A stretch of DNA of 60,531 nt, taken from the NCBI RefSeq assembly GCF_020253525.1, contig NZ_JADCBK010000065.1, positions 1 through 60,531 of the forward strand, read 5' to 3'. The stretch is from Aquidulcibacter sp. GTDB lineage: Bacteria > Pseudomonadota > Alphaproteobacteria > Caulobacterales > Aquidulcibacteraceae. The stretch's first letter is position 1, and each line of letters begins with the position of its first letter. The position numbers and the translations under genes are program-made. This document shows, piece by piece, positions 60,407 to 60,531 of the stretch. The notes below the pieces were generated by a model. That model did no database searches and was not told where the DNA came from. It was given only the letters and a program-made list of their open reading frames with translations.

Positions 60407-60531
60407 TTAAGAAGAGTAATATTTGGAGTAAGAGTTGTAGTAAGATGCGGAGTCGCCACGAGTGTATTTGGATTGAGCTTTGAAGTCGACGGAGTTGAGA
60501 GCGACGCCGCGTGGGGTGATGCGGGCGGATT
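60407..60531 (-). CDS. Second BY-kinase (Wzc/GumC-like), C-terminal 40 residues, cut by window edge
   Basis: A reading frame enters from the right edge and stops with TAA (60409-60407). Its 40 residues run from SARITPRGVALNS to the Tyr-rich tail YYNSYSKYYSS. They are identical to the last 40 residues of the kinase ending at 25765, and the DNA is identical over 125 bp. Similarity ends exactly after the stop codon. The gene points into the lasso operon, as its twin points into the antiterminator and sugar-assembly genes. Whether the whole gene, or a whole export operon, is duplicated lies outside the window. Confidence 0.93.
   Translation of the reverse strand, partial: SARITPRGVALNSVDFKAQSKYTRGDSASYYNSYSKYYSS

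Overview
The window reads as chromosomal DNA of a Gram-negative alphaproteobacterium, probably of the Caulobacterales/Hyphomonadaceae/sphingomonad kind. This rests on gene content: a Tat-signal S9A peptidase, a lone GH97 glucosidase, a DUF920-type cysteine peptidase lipoprotein, neighbouring yggT and folD, paired DUF1501/DUF1800 proteins and a proteobacterial lasso-peptide locus. It is an inference without a phylogenetic marker. No rRNA, tRNA, CRISPR array or intact insertion sequence was seen.

Layout. 1-9.96 kb is housekeeping and catabolic: the end of a TauD-type dioxygenase, oligopeptidase B, OxyR, a sterol-desaturase-family enzyme, an HSL-type esterase, GH97, FolD, YggT and a Sel1-repeat protein. 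10.4-18.6 kb mixes envelope genes: a BTLCP lipoprotein, a metallophosphoesterase, GalE, two O-antigen ligase/polymerase-like proteins, a SleB-type wall hydrolase and a membrane-anchored unknown. 19.06-25.77 kb is an exopolysaccharide export operon: initiating sugar transferase, a polysaccharide export protein with three SLBB repeats, a small secreted protein, an outer-membrane beta-barrel, and a Wzz/BY-kinase. Each intercistronic gap I examined closely (the one after the sugar transferase, after the export protein, after the small secreted protein and after the barrel) contains hairpins, including a four-copy 48-bp tandem array. 25.8-48.25 kb starts with a NusG/RfaH-like antiterminator and a 383-nt leader carrying an ops-like motif. 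A long, tightly overlapping run follows: FkbM methyltransferase, AsnB-type amidotransferase, Wzm/Wzt ABC exporter, about ten glycosyltransferases (plus one broken one), three acyl/acetyltransferases and a Wzy-like polymerase. 48.3-51.5 kb, on the minus strand, is a DUF1501/DUF1800 pair.

51.7-60.3 kb, all minus strand, is a lasso-peptide biosynthetic locus. In transcription order it is nucleotidyltransferase, ABC exporter (D), RRE/PqqD protein (B1), precursor A2, precursor A1, cyclase (C), leader peptidase (B2), HPr-kinase-like kinase (K). The two precursors share their leader, Gly1/Glu9 ring residues and an Asn-Phe-Gly-Thr-Ile-Pro-Gly tail block. Each sits in its own cassette with a shared 20-nt upstream box, a promoter-like pair, a strong RBS and a GC-rich hairpin. 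Neither core contains serine, although a kinase and nucleotidyltransferase of the type that tailor a C-terminal Ser are present.

At the right edge, 60407-60531 is an exact inverted copy of the last 125 bp of the kinase gene that ends at 25765. The two copies bracket about 34.6 kb holding the sugar-assembly operon and the lasso locus, so recombination between them could invert the segment.
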